Shown one piece after another: positions 22,247-35,177 of a DNA stretch of 64,000 nt. The stretch is from NCBI GenBank assembly GCA_023630585.1, contig CM042535.1, positions 32,982,899 to 33,046,898 of the forward strand, given 5' to 3'. Both the position numbers and the translations under genes were made by a program. Positions within the stretch are counted from its first letter, which is position 1, and each line of letters starts with the position of its first letter. This DNA comes from Cranoglanis bouderius (lineage: Eukaryota; Chordata; Actinopteri; Siluriformes; Cranoglanididae). The notes beneath the pieces were generated by a model. It made no database searches. It had not been told where the DNA came from and saw only the letters and a list, made by a program, of their open reading frames with translations.

Positions 22247-22599
22247 GTCATTTCGAGTAGACCTGTTTATTTATAAAATAGATATGACCGATAATAACTT
22301 GTCTTGATCTTTTCCGATTACAATCAGACATTAAAAGTGTAGGAAAATAGCAATTTCACTTCATATTCTATCGGTTAAACATACTGCACCTTGACGCCTG
22401 GCCAACCTTTTTATTTTAAAAGCATTAATCTGCCTCTCTCTATTTTTTGCTGTCAAATATCACTAAGACACCTCATGGACAGTCCAAACAGCTGCCCAAA
22501 TCTCTCATTGCTCATACCATCATCCATTTAAAGGAATGAAAAGCTGGAGAGAGAGAGAAGAAAAAAATAAAGAATGGTGGTGTTATGGGGAAAAGGTAA

Positions 22600-23170
22600 A
22601 ATATTTGAGGCATGTATCCATCCCAGAAGAATTGTCCCACTAAGGGCTTGTCTGAGCTGCCGACACCTCGGACCGCCCCCCTAGAGCGCTAAGGTCCTCT
22701 CTGTCGTTGGCCTTTTTTAATATATCACTCTGCCAGGAACAATTCTTTTTATATGTAACAGAGGTCTACAGGGACTGACAGGCTCAAGGACTAGCAGGGC
22801 CTGCTGCCCTCTGGCAAGGTGCCAAGCCGCCAATGTCGAGCAGAACACAGTTACAGGCTTAGCAAATCATGCTGCTACCTTTTTTTGAGCCCTCACTCCT
22901 TTTTTTTCTTTTTCTTTCAGTGAGTGGGCTATCATGAGACATGGACTTGTGGGTCCAAAACATCTGCGAGCAGCTAGCCTCCTGCCGCACATGCTAAGCT
23001 CAGAATCTGCTCTAAGATAATTATCTTTTCTCCCCTGTTATTGGAAGGGCAGAATTAGCTTTGGGAATCTCCCAGGTTTCTATAACTGGAAGGAAAGCAG
23101 AAAGAAAGGAAGAATGAGTCGGAGGAGGGATGACATCAGCTCCTAGCTGTCTTTGTTTTATTACGTGCTG
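22600..23170. other. unique GC-richer stretch, possible conserved noncoding element
   Basis: Higher GC than its surroundings, not matching repeats seen elsewhere. It includes CGGACCGCCCCCC, GGCAAGGTGCCAAGCCGCC and AAGATAATTATCTT. No coding signal. Candidate regulatory sequence only. Confidence 0.3.
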
Positions 23171-23332
23171 TTAATAGCCTGTCACTGCCTTGACACTATC
23201 AGACATTATTTGATATAGCTGTTATAACACAATTTATTAGGTGTGTCCTATAACTGTGTTTCATATACGATAGGGGACTGCCCAAAGGGAGTACCCTATG
23301 TGAAACATTAATGTCAGGAGTTTTGGAATGAA

Positions 23333-23338
<6 letters not shown>

Positions 23339-23407
<69 letters not shown>

Positions 23408-23416
23408 CGTGTGTGT
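23339..23416. repeat. (GT)n microsatellite
   Basis: About 32 GT units with degenerate ATGTGTGCGTGTGTG at the end. Confidence 0.97.
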
Positions 23417-24047
23417 TTTCCCCTCTGTGGGTTTCTCTTGTAATAGAAAGTCAGCTATTCTGTTCTAATGTGCACACGCTTCCATGTTCATACATGCTGT
23501 CAGGCATAAATGCAGGCAAGATTCCAATGCAAACGTTCAGATCACCCAATCTGTCTAAGTACACAGAACAATAGACTTAATTAAAAAGATGAAACTACGT
23601 CTTTAATTAGATTTTCATTCTGCTGGCACAGGGTGAAAATCTAATTTGTTGGTTTTATGTGGTGATTCAATAGAAACAATGCCATATAACTGGAATATTT
23701 AAATGGACTGCATCTCACTGTCGAGTAAAAATCCTTAAAGCACTGATTTTAAAAATTTTAGAATTCAATTTGAGATTAAACTTGTAAGGCATTGCAGGTG
23801 AATAGTGTATTTAAAGAAAAAAAAACAATATATATCAAAATTGCTTTTATTGATAGAATAAGGCTTTGTGTAGTTAATGTGTAAATTAGCATAATTTATA
23901 TTCTTCTGAGAGAGACATTCACAGAAAAGTTTGTTGGAATATAATTTATGTATCATTCAATCAAGAAAATACCGTTCACTGTTATAATAATGTTTTATGC
24001 CATTTTTCGTATAGAATCTGTCATAACTCCATCAAGATCCTCTGTAA

Positions 24048-24052
<5 letters not shown>

Positions 24053-24080
<28 letters not shown>
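24053..24080. repeat. poly-T tract
   Basis: 28 uninterrupted T. Confidence 0.95.
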
Positions 24081-24084
<4 letters not shown>

Positions 24085-25026
24085 AAAGCAAGTTTAAAAT
24101 TAAAGGTGGTTTGTATTTCCACACTAATATGTGTGGTTTATAAGGTTTATAAAATAATCGGACATGTATGTCACAATGCCCCATAACTTGATATTTAGAT
24201 CAGGAAACAAGCCTTTCAGCGATTTATAATGTGACATGATTGTGCTGAGTGAGCGGGGCTAAAGCCTTCTTAAAGATGCTAACTTTCAGACGATGCAGTC
24301 ATTGTGAGTGGACAAAAATAGTGAAATAAAGCCTTGACTGCTGAGTTTTGACATTTCATTACCACAATTTAAGTGCAGCCAGTTTTGCACCCAAGTGAAA
24401 GGGGAAAATATTATCTTGCCTTAAATATCAGAGACAAAACATTCAGATATTTTAGTTTTGCTGTCTTGATAGTTTTTCATTGCTCTGTAATAATCCACCT
24501 AGAACACAAGAAAATATTGTTCATTTAGTTCAATTTTAGTTCAGCATTAAAAGCCAATGGCCCCAATAAGTTAGTTTCCTCACACCCCATGCACCTCTAT
24601 ATAACTGGTTGTTTGAATTCCTTACTAATGCTTATGCACCACCAATACCATGCCCCATAAACCAGGGTATGGCTCATTAAACATATCTGGCTTTATTAGA
24701 CATTAAGCTTACACAATACATACCACCTAGTGTTATATGTGTGACGTGGCCTAGGTATTATTTATTTTTGCTTTTATCTTTTTATGCAAGATTTCTGCTT
24801 TTATACATTCAAATGTACATTACCATTCTAAGTTAGATTAATAATTAGATTACAAAAAGGTTTTCGTGTTAAGTGAAATAATTTTAAAAGATCGCTGCCA
24901 TTACTGATGCACCATACTCCAAGGTGAAGGGCCGTGTTAAAGTACAGCACTCCAGATAAGAGTGCAAGCTTTTTTATCCATTTAGCTCGAGCTTTGCTCC
25001 TCATCACTCTTCTGCTACGTAATGTA

Positions 25027-26795
25027 CAGTCGCCTCCAGAATGATTGGTGCCCTTGCTAAAGATGGGTTAAAAACATGGTTATTTTCGCTTACTATCACA
25101 TGGAAAATATGAAAGAAATCTAATATCTAAGTTAAGAAAACAAACCTTATCAAAAATACACTTCATGTGTCACAGTTATTGCCACCCCTGTACTGGGTAA
25201 CTTTCCAACGTTTCCAAAATAACAGCATTGAGCCTACTTTTCACTTTGGCTCGCTTCACACGTTTTCAAAGGGATTTAGGACAGGAGTCTTGGATGACCT
25301 TGTCAGAAACTTGATTCTGTGCTCACTGAACCATTTTTGTCTGGATTTGGACATATCTTTTGGATCATTTTCCTGCTAGAAGATCCAACCATGACCCAAT
25401 TCTAACTTTACAGCCAGATTTTCATTTAAAATCTCCTTGCACACACTGGAGTCCATGATGCCATGCATCCTAACAAAGTTCTTAGGGCCTTTGGAAGAAA
25501 AACATCCTCACATCATAACAGATCCTTCTAGACACTCAAAGCGCTTTACATAGTATGGGGGAAATATCCTCAAACACCACCAGTATGTAGCATCTACCTG
25601 GATGAAGTGACAGCAGCCACAGTGCACCAGAACACCCCCAGAACATGGAGAGGAGAGTGATGTAGCCAGTTCAGGGATGGAGAGTATTAGGGGGCCATGA
25701 TAGATAAGGGCCAATGGGGGAATTTCACCAGGACACCAGGGTTATACAAGAGGGGATTTTTAATGACCACACAGTCATTTAACATTTCACCTGAAAGATG
25801 GTGCTCTTTTTACAGTATAGCATCCCCATCCTGGGGTATTAGGACCCACACAGACCACAGGAACTGCACCACCTGCTGGCCTCACTAATACCACTTCCAG
25901 CAGCAACCTTAGTTCTCCCTGAGAGGTCTCACATCCAAGTACTGGATAGGCTCAACACTACTTAGCTTCAGTGGGAAACCAGTCGAGAACTGCAGTGTGA
26001 TATGGCTCTGGACAGAGGGCCAGGCAATGTTATATTTGCGGTTAGATGAAAGAAAAAGATCGATATGGAGAGGGTATCTAATTGTAGATTTGAAATAAGA
26101 TCCTTAGAGAAATGTTTTGCCTTTCTAGCCATCTTTTTCACTGTTCATAGGGTATAATATTCCATCATCTTCCAGTTGCATTACAGCTCTTGTTGTTTTA
26201 AACTTCTTAATTATTGCTCTAACAGTGGATTTCAGGTTTGTAGCCATTTTTATACCCACTGGATGATTCATAAAGGTCAACACACTTTTGTCTAATTTCA
26301 CTTGTGTATTCTCTAATCGTCCCCATGGTGATGAATGTCTAAGGGAATGTGGTCTCTGTGCCACCTTATATTTTTACTCGAGTGAAACAGGAAACATTCA
26401 GGTGAACTTAAATAAAAGATCATGTATATATATGATGTAGAGAGCCCTCCACTAATATTGGCACTCTTGGTAAATATGCAAAAGAAGGCTGTGAAAATGT
26501 GTCTTTATTGTTTAACCTTTAGATCTTTTGTTCAAAAAATTCACAAAAATACACTTCACAATTACACAATTCACAAAAATACACTGCTCTCATGGATATC
26601 AAATCACGATAAGATAATATATATATACATTTTGTTCATGAGAATATGGATTCGATTTTCTTACAATAAATTTACTTCAGTGAAAGGTTAGATTTCTCTC
26701 ATTTTAGTGTGAGATTAAGCTAATTAACCACAAAGACAATTTCCTAACCTTTTACTCATCTTTACCATAGGTGCCAATCATTCTGGAGTGGACTG
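25027..26795 (-). mobile_element. Tc1-like transposon relic ('CAGTC..CTCCAGAATGATTGG' ends)
   Basis: The left end CAGTCGCCTCCAGAATGATTGG and the right end CCAATCATTCTGGAGTGGACTG are inverted repeats flanked by TA on both sides. A minus-strand remnant at 26125-26364 resembles the N-terminal helix-turn-helix of a Tc1 transposase (LKSTVRAIIKKFKTTRAV). A 5S-like SINE at 25533-26012 interrupts it. A fragment with the same 3' end motif lies at 55455-55560. Confidence 0.8.
25533..26012 (-). mobile_element. SINE with a 5S-rRNA-like head
   Basis: The minus strand starts with sequence aligned to vertebrate 5S rRNA: GAGCCATATCACACTG, then GAAGCTAAGTAGTGTTGAGCC (5S box A region) and CCAGTACTTGGATGTGAGACC (box C region), at 25924-26010. 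The body (CTTAGGACC.../ GCGCTTTACATAGTATGGGG complement) is a common fish interspersed repeat that I recognise. The order fits a pol III element using the internal 5S promoter, SINE3-like. It sits inside a Tc1-like relic, so it is the younger insertion. Confidence 0.75.
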
Positions 26796-27524
26796 TAGGG
26801 CTCAAATTTTTTTGTATTCAACATGCTTCAAAATGCTCCACAAAGACAATAAAAGGCATCCTTATTCGATGCTATTTATATTCCACATGGACAACAAAGC
26901 CATGATTCGTGACTTTATAAATTGCTTAGAAACATGCAAGATATTATTCCTATGTCATTTACTTGTCTATATTTTTTAACACTGAGTCATAGAAAGAACG
27001 GCGGAATAAATCAAGTGTAGATGGAAAAAGTGAGAACATTAAAGTCATAACTCTGTGCTAAAATTTGACATGCCATGTCTAATAGAAAATAATGAATACT
27101 GAATTCAGTGTGTATCCTGCTTTACTTTTAAAGCACTCCTTTCTCTTCTGTTTCCATGGGAACAATGCTTATCATATTCTCCACAAACTGTTTTTGGTGT
27201 GAATATTAAAAAGAGGTAAAACATAACCATAAAATGCAAATTAGATTTCATGGCTTTTATAATTATTGTTGTTTCCTAAGGCAAAGAAGAAATAGTCTTA
27301 ACATAAAAAGGAGAGTCTTATATCTTTGCTGCAAAGTAAACTAGAGATCATTAATTCAGCATATTTACTACCACTGAGCAAAGAAATAAACATGGCCCTA
27401 ATGTTAGCTTTAAATATCCAAATATGATTTTACTGCCTGCATGCGGTGATGCAGTTCTCATTTTCATCCATATTCTTGGCTATTCTGTGAGTCATTATTT
27501 TAATAAAACACTTTTCCTCCACAG

Positions 27525-27675
27525 ACAGTATCTCGCGCCGTGTGAAGCAGAGGTTGCTGTGTCTGGCTTTCAACATGCTGAAAGCAATCCAAACAATTAC
27601 TGGTCAGGAGTAACTTTACAATTAACTGGCCATGTTTTTGTAGGAGGTCTGCCTCTCAGATACTCTTCATATAAG
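27525..27675 (+). CDS. eys: eys exon g: first laminin G domain, part 3
   Basis: A 151-nt exon after TTTTCCTCCACAG and before GTAAGA; enters in phase 2 and leaves in phase 0. Reads RQYLAPCEAEVAVSGFQHAE, then NPNNYWSGVTLQLTGHVFVGG and LPLRYSSYK. The 'hVFVGGLP' strand before the last part of the fold is the most typical laminin G signature in the window. The start is fixed by phase: the later AG at 27530 would break the frame. Confidence 0.93.
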
Positions 27676-29841
27676 GTAAGATTATTCCAGTCTACTGGAT
27701 TGCATTGGCTTTTGTTTTTGTGTTAATGCATGACAGATTAAAATTGTTCACACATTAATTCATACATCAGCTGTAAAAGGATGTTGGAGAAATGCAGGAC
27801 ATGGTCTATGTTCACACTGTAGTTTCACACTGTTAGTATAGAATGTAACCCTGCTCTGCTGAATCTCGTGAGATTTATGTAAGTTGACTGGAGTCATTAT
27901 TAGTTACCATAGAAACAGACTCCTCGCTCTGGCTGCAGGGTGCAAGTAGCATGAAACATAATTTCTGCACAACATGGCACAAAGAAATTAAATTATAGTA
28001 TAAACTGTATGCAACAGACTAAATAAACACTGACCCAATCAGCTATACAAAAATCAAATATGCAGCTGTATTTGCTTTTTGGCTATTTGTGCATGCAAGG
28101 TTAGTTCAAAAGGGTGTACTGTACAGACTACTGTAAATTATAGGACAGATTGAATAAGGTGAACAACTTGACAAAATAAATTGGATTGGAGATTGGTGTT
28201 TAGGCTTGTAGGGTGAATGGAACCTAATTATTCTTCAGTGCTAAGCAGGCTGGGCTTGAAGAAGTAACAAGTGTGGGTGATAAGCAGGAAAGGGCATGGA
28301 ACTGGAGATGAGCTAGAGTTGGTGAAAACTCAGCTGGGAAGTTTTGAGAAGTCTGCTTGAGTCAAGATTCCCTGACAGCAGCAAACCACAATATCAGTAT
28401 CATAGAGCACCCAGATGAGACCCAGTGTGGGGCCATAATGAAGTAAGAACAGGGGTCGTTTCTCATCATTAAAGTCTGTCAGCTGGTTATTGGACAAGAA
28501 CCAGGAATGGGAGCACTGGAGGCTAGATAAGCTATAGCTCTGAAGGGAGGAGCTACTCCAGTGTATAGAAATGAGCCAGATGTTTTTTATACATGGTGAT
28601 ACACTATATGGCCAAAAGTAAGTGGACACCTGACCATCACAACCATATTCTAAGACCATGGGCATGGGCCTCCTTGCTGCCAATAACAGCCTCCACTCTT
28701 CAGAGAATGCTTTCACTAGATTTTGGAACATGGCAGTGTGGATTTGCGCGTTCAGGCATAGGAGCATTAATAAGGTTGGGCACTGATGGTGGGTGAGAAG
28801 GCCAGGTGCAAAGTCAGTGTTCCAATTCATCCTAGATGTGTTCAGTGGGGTTGAATTCAGGGCTCTGTGCAGGCCAGTCGAGTTCTTCCACTCCAGCCTT
28901 GGCAAACCATGGACCTCGCTTTGTGCACAGGGGCTTTGCCATGCTGGAAGAGGTTTAGGCTACTTAGTTGCAGTTAAGGGAAACCTTAATGTTAAAGCAT
29001 CCAAAGATATTCTAGATAATTCTTTGCAGTAGTGAGGGGAAGGCCCACATATAGATGTGATGGTCAGGTATCCGCATACTTTTGTCCATATAGTGTATTT
29101 TTTAGTATCCTCAATGGTGGCTTTGCTACAAGCAGTAGCAGGGCAGTACTCTCCAAGACACTGGATGGTGCTGGTTCATTGAGCTGTGACAGGGAGATAA
29201 CCCCCATTGGTACCTTTATGGCATGCTTCTAAAGCAGCTTATGTCACAAGATTTTAGCCCCAAAAGTGCACTGAGGATAATAGAACAGATGTTTTGTGCA
29301 CCCAGGGTGCTGCACTTGAGTTCACATACAGTATGATGGGATGTATGGGAGGAAAAAGGGTACATGTATGCTGCCTTGAAAAATCAGCCAGATGAATGGA
29401 TGTCAGTGGGCATCATACTATGTAAATATTCAATACAGACATGTCTCAGTGTCCTCCTGCCTCTGACTCCAGCTTGTAAGAAGAGTCAGTAGTATCAGAG
29501 CAGTTCTAAACAATTTAGAATTCTCTAGAATCCTGACATTCCTGGATATGTGGCAGTGAGTGAATGGCTTTTGTCTTATACAGGAACATTTGCTTTACAT
29601 GTGAATGCAGTCTTATGAGATATTGAATTGTACATATACTGTACATGTAAATGATATGTGATTTAAATCGTTTTATAGGTTTCTACAGGATTCAGTGATT
29701 ACATATCATGTGTAACATGGCTTAACATTCACAGTGCCACATACTCACTGAATTATTGTTTAAATCGCTTCAGGCATGTGCTTGTGTTGTTGCTTTCTTG
29801 TAGAAAAAAGAAACACTGTCTTCTTTTCTCTGTTCCCTTAG
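27676..29841 (+). other. eys intron g-h
   Basis: A 2.2 kb intron of mainly unique AT-rich DNA with one complete short Tc1-like element at 28602-29095. The long minus-strand open frame 28330-28905 overlaps that element and its flank and is not a gene. Confidence 0.75.
28602..29095 (-). mobile_element. Tc1-like non-autonomous element, 'CACTATATGGCCAAAAGT' family
   Basis: 494 bp between TA dinucleotides. Ends CACTATATGGCCAAAAGTAAGT and the inverted ACTTTTGTCCATATAGTG, with TIR similarity reaching CCTGACCATCACA. The interior, on the minus strand, is the decayed 3' coding half of the transposase (sequence around CAGTGGGGTTGAATTC and GGCCAGTCGAGTTCTTCCA). Related to the fragment at 58240-58555. 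Confidence 0.87.
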
Positions 29842-29954
29842 GGATCTGAGCCTTTGTACAACTACACGGGCTGTATTGAAATAATTGAAATTAATAAGCG
29901 CAGAGGATTTCACACTTCCAATGCCATTGCTGAGAACAACATAGAAAACTGCAA
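29842..29954 (+). CDS. eys: eys exon h: first laminin G domain, part 4
   Basis: A 113-nt exon after TGTTCCCTTAG; enters in phase 0 and leaves in phase 2 at the GTAAGG donor. Reads GSEPLYNYTGCIEIIEIN, then KRRGFHTSNAIAENN and IENC. The two cysteines (GC...NC) form the conserved C-terminal laminin G disulfide, and NYT is a sequon. This segment is among the closest to human EYS. The donor is followed 30 bases later by a long CT repeat ending CAG, which mimics a splice acceptor (30044-30045). Confidence 0.93.
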
Positions 29955-29981
29955 GTAAGGATTCGTTTAATTAGGGGCTTG

Positions 29982-29983
<2 letters not shown>

Positions 29984-30043
<60 letters not shown>
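29984..30043. repeat. (CT)n microsatellite
   Basis: About 28 uninterrupted CT units ending CTCTCAGGGCG, directly downstream of exon h. Confidence 0.97.
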
Positions 30044-30045
<2 letters not shown>

Positions 30046-30443
30046 GGCGATTTGTTTTTCTCCAGTCCTTTCTTTTTCATTGCTCTTGGACATGTGCTCT
30101 TCTCAACTCATGCATATCAGCAGTCATTTAAATACACTGGGTGCTATGGAAACTAATCAGATCAGATTGCCCATGCTTGTGTCACAAACAGCCAGATTGT
30201 GGGATGGTGGAAAATGTTAATGTTTATGCATGATTAGTTAATGGAGTAACAGAAAAGGTGGTATAACTTGAAACCCATCAGTTCAGTCCTTGCCGTGGTC
30301 TTGTTTTGCTGAGAGCTTTGTCAAAATACACATGGTCAAGCAAATCATTACAAGTCTTCAGCCATGTTTTAAACTTGTTGTATTTGATCTAATATACAAA
30401 GTTACATGCATCATTTAATGCACAATGTACATTTTAACACATG

Positions 30444-30520
30444 TACACACACACACACACACTCAAATAACATTTATTCATTTATCTTGAGTAAGATCTT
30501 TATTCTGGTCAGGGTGCTAG

Positions 30521-30562
<42 letters not shown>
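30444..30562. repeat. two (AC)n microsatellites
   Basis: AC runs at 30444-30462 and 30525-30562 separated by unique sequence. Confidence 0.9.
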
Positions 30563-30567
<5 letters not shown>

Positions 30568-30599
30568 GACATTTGCACATGCATTCACACCTAGGAGAA

Positions 30600-31250
30600 A
30601 TTTTAGTGTCGCCAATTCACCTATAACAGCAGCTCTGACATAGTGTCAACTACCAGGCAAATCACAGATTTATATCAATCCTCTCGTTCTACTAATATGT
30701 TATCATTTTTATTCACACTCATTCACATGAATTTGTATGGGGGACACATCAGATAATCGAAGTCAGATAATAAAAAAGATTATTAAAAAGCATTGTTATT
30801 TACCAAAGAAAAATGTATAAACATTAATATGGTGAGGCTTTTTATAAGGAAACATTTAATTAATGTTTATGGAAGAAGTCTCCAGTGTTAGTGCTTTGTA
30901 ACAGTCAATAAGTTTTCTGCCAACTCGCAAATTCCTGTTTTTCAGCAACACGACAAGCTGTGTGTTTTGTTTTGTTTTCTAATTAACTTCAAGAGATGGG
31001 TAAAAAAAAAAAAAAAGAGAGAATGACCGTTAGCTACTGTAATGTAAGTGATAACAGGAACTAACTAATCTCAAGAACATTTCATCTAAAAACATTAATG
31101 AAAGCTATAAATAGTTAAAAGTCTGTCAAGTCTTTCATTAACAAATTAAAAATGATAATTATTGGCAAATCGCTGTGGTATAAGTTAACATGCTGTTATT
31201 GGAAAATAATCAGCCTCAGGGTCATGTCTCCAATAACAGTGCACCACACT
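30600..31250 (+). repeat. dispersed repeat family X, copy 2
   Basis: Contains TATGGAAGAAGTCTCCAGTGT, CTGTAATGTAAGTGATAACAGG and TGGCAAATCGCTGTGGTATAAG, alike in order to copy 1 (1560-2160). Includes an A-rich run at 31003-31017. Confidence 0.6.
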
Positions 31251-31269
31251 GTTTTATTACTTACATATA

Positions 31270-31858
31270 CACTCACTGACCACTTTATTAGGAACACCTG
31301 TACACCTGCTCATTCATGCACATATCCAGTCAGCCAATCATGTGGCAGCAGTGCAATGCATACAATAATGCTGATGCGGCTCAAGGGATTCAGTTAATGT
31401 TCACATCAAACATCAGAATAGAGAAAACATGTGATCTCTGTGACTTTAACTGTCTCATGGTTGTTGCTGCCAGACAGGCTGGGTTGAGTATTTCAGAAAC
31501 TGCTGATCTCCTGGGATTTTCACTCACTACAGTCTGTAGAGTTTGCACAGAATGGTGTGAAAAACATCCAGTGAGCAGCAGTTCAGTGGGCAGAAACACC
31601 ATGCTGATGACAGAGGTCAGAGGAGAATGGCCAGGCTGGTTCACGGTGACAGGAGGAACTTTTTAAAAAAAATAAATAAATAAATAAATAAAAACCTCTC
31701 TATACAGCCATGGTGAGCAGAAAAGCACTTCGGAAAGCACATCATGCTGAATCTTGGTCTACAACAGCAGAAGACTAGATTCCATTCCTGTCAAGAACAC
31801 GAATTTGAGACTACAGTGGACACAGGTTCATCCAACTGGACAGCTGAAAGGAAGAACA
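31270..31858 (+). mobile_element. Tc1-like relic, 'CACTCACTGACCACTTTATTAG' family, copy 1
   Basis: Starts after TA with CACTCACTGACCACTTTATT. A + strand coding remnant includes QAGLSISETADLLGFSLTTVC, a helix-turn-helix typical of Tc1 N-termini, then CTEWCEK. The 3' half runs into the TG/TA array at 31860. Other copies are at 55065-55420 (minus) and 62920-63350 (plus). Confidence 0.8.
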
Positions 31859-32187
<329 letters not shown>

Positions 32188-32278
32188 TGTATATGTGTAT
32201 ATATATATATATACATACATATATACAGTGGGGGAAATAAGTATTTGATCCCCTATCAATCAGCAAGATTTCTGGCTC

Positions 32279-32372
32279 CCAGGTGTCTTTTACACAGGTA
32301 ATGAGCTGAGATTAGGAGCACTCTCTTAAAGGGAGTGCTCCTAATCTCAGTTTGTTACCTGTAAAGAGACAC
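32279..32372. other. long hairpin in the 5' part of a Tc1-like element
   Basis: CTGAGATTAGGAGCACTC (32306-32323) is followed by its exact complement GAGTGCTCCTAATCTCAG (32333-32350). Outside these, CAGGTGTCTTTTACACAGGTAA pairs imperfectly with TTACCTGTAAAGAGACACCTG. The arms are therefore about 45 bases. Confidence 0.85.
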
Positions 32373-32417
32373 CTGTCCACAGAAGCAATCAATCAATCAG
32401 ATTCCAAACTCTCCACC

Positions 32418-33238
32418 ATGGCCAAGACCAAAGAGCTGTCCAAGGATGTCAGGGACAAGATTGTAGACCTACACAAGGCTGGAATGGGCTACAAGACCAT
32501 CGCCAAGCAGCTTGGTGAGAAGGTGACAACAATTGGTGCGATTATTCGCAAATGGAAGAAACTGTCAGTCTCCCTCGGTCTGGGGCTCCATGCAAGATCT
32601 CACCTCGTGGAGTTTCAATGATCATGAGAACGGTGAGGAATCAGCCCAGAACTACACGGGAGGATCTTGTTAATGATCTCAAGGCAGCTGGGACCATAGT
32701 CACCAAGAAAACAATTGGTAACACACTACGCTGTGAAGGACTGAAATAATGCAGCGCCCGCAAGGTCCCCCTGCTCAAGAAAGCACATGTACAGGCCCGT
32801 CTGAAGTTTGCCTGAATGATTCAGAGGAGAACTGGGTGAAAGTGTTGTGGTCAGGCGTGGTCAGATCTCTTTGGCATCAACTCAACTCGCCATGTTTGGA
32901 GGAGGAGGTATGCTGCCTATGACCCCAAGTCATAACACCATCCCCACCGTCAAACATGTAGTTGGGAACATTATGCTTTGGGGGTGTTTTTCTGCTAAGG
33001 GGACAGGACAACTGCACTGCATCAAAGGGACTATGGACGGGGCCATGTACCGTCAAATCTTGGGTGAGAACCTCCTTCCCTCAGCCAGGGCATTGAAAAT
33101 GACCTTAATTACTTGGAGAGGATCTGCAAAGAGGAGTGGGACAAAATCCCTCCTGAGATGTGTGCAAACCTGGTGGCCAACTATAAGACACATCTGACCT
33201 CTGTTATTGCCAACAAGGGTTTTGCCACCAAGTACTAA
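32418..33238 (+). pseudogene. Tc1-like transposase, deleted and frameshifted
   Basis: The start ATGGCCAAGACCAAAGAGC gives MAKTKELSKDVRDKIVDLHK and KTIAKQLGEKVTTIGAIIRKW, a paired-type helix-turn-helix. Next, in another frame, come SGAPCKISPRGV and TREDLVNDLKAAG. Later NIMLWGCFSAKGTGQLH comes from the catalytic region. The second Asp and the Glu of the DDE triad are absent: the frame jumps from SARALKMTLITW straight to the C-terminal RGSAKRSG-type frame. It cannot be active. Confidence 0.85.
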
Positions 33239-33456
33239 GTCAAAAGGGTCAAACACTTATTTCCCTCCTTAAAATGCAAATGAATTTATAACTTTTTTGT
33301 AATGCATTTTTCTGGATTTTTTTGTTGTCATTCTGTCTCTCACTGTTAAAATACACCTACAATCATAGACTGATAATTTCTTTGTCAGTGGGCAAACATA
33401 CAAAATCAGCAGGGGATCAAATACTTTTTTCCCCCCACTGTGTATATATATATATA

Positions 33457-35177
<1,721 letters not shown>

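Larger units (their letters stand above)
19980..27524 (+). other. eys intron f-g, 7.5 kb
   Basis: Contains a decayed transposon-associated ORF (20463-21355), a MITE (21518-22066), a tRNA-SINE fragment (22111-22246), a GC-richer unique stretch (22600-23170), a GT microsatellite (23339-23416), a poly-T tract (24053-24080), unique AT-rich DNA (24080-25020), a Tc1-like relic (25027-26795) with a nested 5S-like SINE, and unique DNA to the acceptor. Confidence 0.75.
32226..33440 (+). mobile_element. Tc1-like transposon with internal deletion, 'CAGTGGGGGAAATAAGTATTTG' family
   Basis: Left end CAGTGGGGGAAATAAGTATT; right end AAATACTTTTTTCCCCCCACTG; both lie in TA-rich DNA. A long hairpin lies near the left end (32279-32372). 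Coding remnants on the + strand (32418-33240) are in different frames. About 1.2 kb long, shorter than a full Tc1 element of about 1.6 kb. Confidence 0.87.

Noticed and set aside
22900..23020. Exon after CTTTTTCTTTCAG with a 31-codon open frame
   Set aside because: No donor at the end of the frame and no laminin G similarity; exons f and g join in phase without it.
25924..26010. Possible 5S rRNA gene
   Set aside because: Too many substitutions and joined to a repeat body; a 5S-derived SINE fits better.
28330..28905. 191-residue minus-strand frame
   Set aside because: Its first half runs through the decayed Tc1-like element and the rest shows no protein features; no splice or start context.
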